Positions 5,931 through 6,177 of a DNA stretch of 6,177 bases are shown one piece after another. Source of the stretch: Thiomonas sp. (GTDB lineage: Bacteria > Pseudomonadota > Gammaproteobacteria > Burkholderiales > Burkholderiaceae). The translations under genes and the position numbers were made by a program. Position 1 is the stretch's first letter, and each line of letters starts with the position of its first letter. Under the pieces are notes generated by a model. The model worked only from the letters and a program-made list of their open reading frames with translations, searched no databases and was not told the origin of the DNA. The stretch lies in the NCBI GenBank assembly GCA_027443745.1, contig DAIAZB010000276.1, forward strand, positions 1-6,177, given 5' to 3'.

Positions 5931-5964
5931 CCCCGATCGGGCGCGCGAGACGACCAGCATCACC
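5924..5964. promoter_or_regulatory. Inverted repeat upstream of aceB with a nested palindrome
   Basis: GGTGATGC (5924-5931) and GCATCACC (5957-5964) are perfect 8-base complements with a 25-base spacer. The spacer starts with the perfect palindrome CCCGATCGGG (5932-5941). The structure ends 49 bases before the aceB ATG. It could be a protein-binding site or, if transcribed, a leader hairpin. No T-run follows, apart from TTTT at 5966-5969 immediately after the right arm. Confidence 0.4.
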
Positions 5965-6002
5965 GTTTTCCGCATCGCAACATAAAACACCTAACCCCAC
6001 CC

Positions 6003-6008
6003 AGGAGA
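6003..6008 (+). promoter_or_regulatory. aceB ribosome-binding site
   Basis: AGGAGA lies 5 bases before the ATG at 6014 and is a strong Shine-Dalgarno match. It fixes the aceB start. Confidence 0.85.
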
Positions 6009-6013
6009 TTCGC

Positions 6014-6177
6014 ATGAAAGCCAATGATCTGCCGCAGGGCATCCGCATCGACGCCCCTCACAACCCGGCCTTCGACATCGTGCTCAGCCCCGAGGCGCTG
6101 GCTTTCGTCGCCACCTTGCACCGGGCCTTCGAGCCACGGCGCCAGGCATTGCTGAACGCGCGCAAGGTGCGGACGGC
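6014..6177 (+). CDS. aceB: Malate synthase A, N-terminal part (cut by window end)
   Basis: The first 54 codons of malate synthase A are present. The enzyme condenses glyoxylate and acetyl-CoA to malate in the glyoxylate bypass in the cytoplasm, for growth on acetate or fatty acids. Recognition rests on the segment SPEALAFVATLHRAFEPRRQ followed by ALLNARKVR, which matches the conserved N-terminal region (PEALAFxAxLHRxFxPRRxxLLxxR) of this family. The ATG is fixed by AGGAGA five bases upstream and by the absence of a better start. The catalytic barrel is outside the window, so active-site residues cannot be checked. It is divergent from a LysR regulator that probably controls it. Confidence is high for the family despite the short length; whether the complete gene is intact is unknown. 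Confidence 0.85.
   Translation, partial: MKANDLPQGIRIDAPHNPAFDIVLSPEALAFVATLHRAFEPRRQALLNARKVRT

Larger units (their letters stand above)
5716..6013. promoter_or_regulatory. Divergent lysR-aceB regulatory region
   Basis: These 298 bases hold no gene I can support. They separate divergently transcribed lysR and aceB and so should contain both promoters and the LysR protein's operator. The segment near 5770-5880 is clearly more AT-rich than the flanking genes. It contains interleaved dyads (5797-5818) and a repeated 13-mer, listed separately. Promoter hexamers were not assigned, because no pair with good consensus and spacing stood out on either strand. Confidence 0.7.

Overview
This is high-GC DNA with the codon habits and gene order of a beta-proteobacterium, probably of the order Burkholderiales. 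The main pointer is the right-hand end, where a LysR-type regulator is divergent from a malate synthase A gene, a common arrangement in that group. The exact organism cannot be fixed from the window.

Left (1-1099): the 3' part of a ClC-type chloride channel/transporter gene carrying two C-terminal CBS domains. Its 5' half lies outside the window. Centre (1125-4440): a compact metal-uptake operon. It starts with a 23-bp Fur-family-like dyad, followed by a Zur/Fur-family repressor, an unannotated 38-codon ORF, a ZnuA-type binding protein, a ZnuC-type ATPase and a ZnuB-type permease. Every junction from the repressor to the permease is a 1-base or 4-base stop/start overlap, so the five reading frames look translationally coupled. 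The likely logic is that the repressor senses zinc (or manganese), binds the dyad and controls both itself and the high-affinity importer. The binding protein has a His-His-Glu ligand set and no His-rich loop, so manganese cannot be excluded as the substrate.

Right (4441-6177): on the minus strand, a small two-helix membrane protein of 53 aa (4508-4669), a hairpin that could terminate lysR, and a LysR regulator (4771-5715). A 298-bp divergent intergenic region follows, with several dyads and repeats, and then the first 54 codons of malate synthase A (aceB), the glyoxylate-bypass enzyme. The LysR protein probably controls aceB.

No RNA genes, insertion sequences or CRISPR arrays are visible. 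The points most worth checking are the two small ORFs (1567-1683 and 4508-4669), the operator-like dyad at 1125-1147, the metal-site chemistry of the binding protein, the His-containing tail of the ATPase, and the repeat architecture upstream of aceB.
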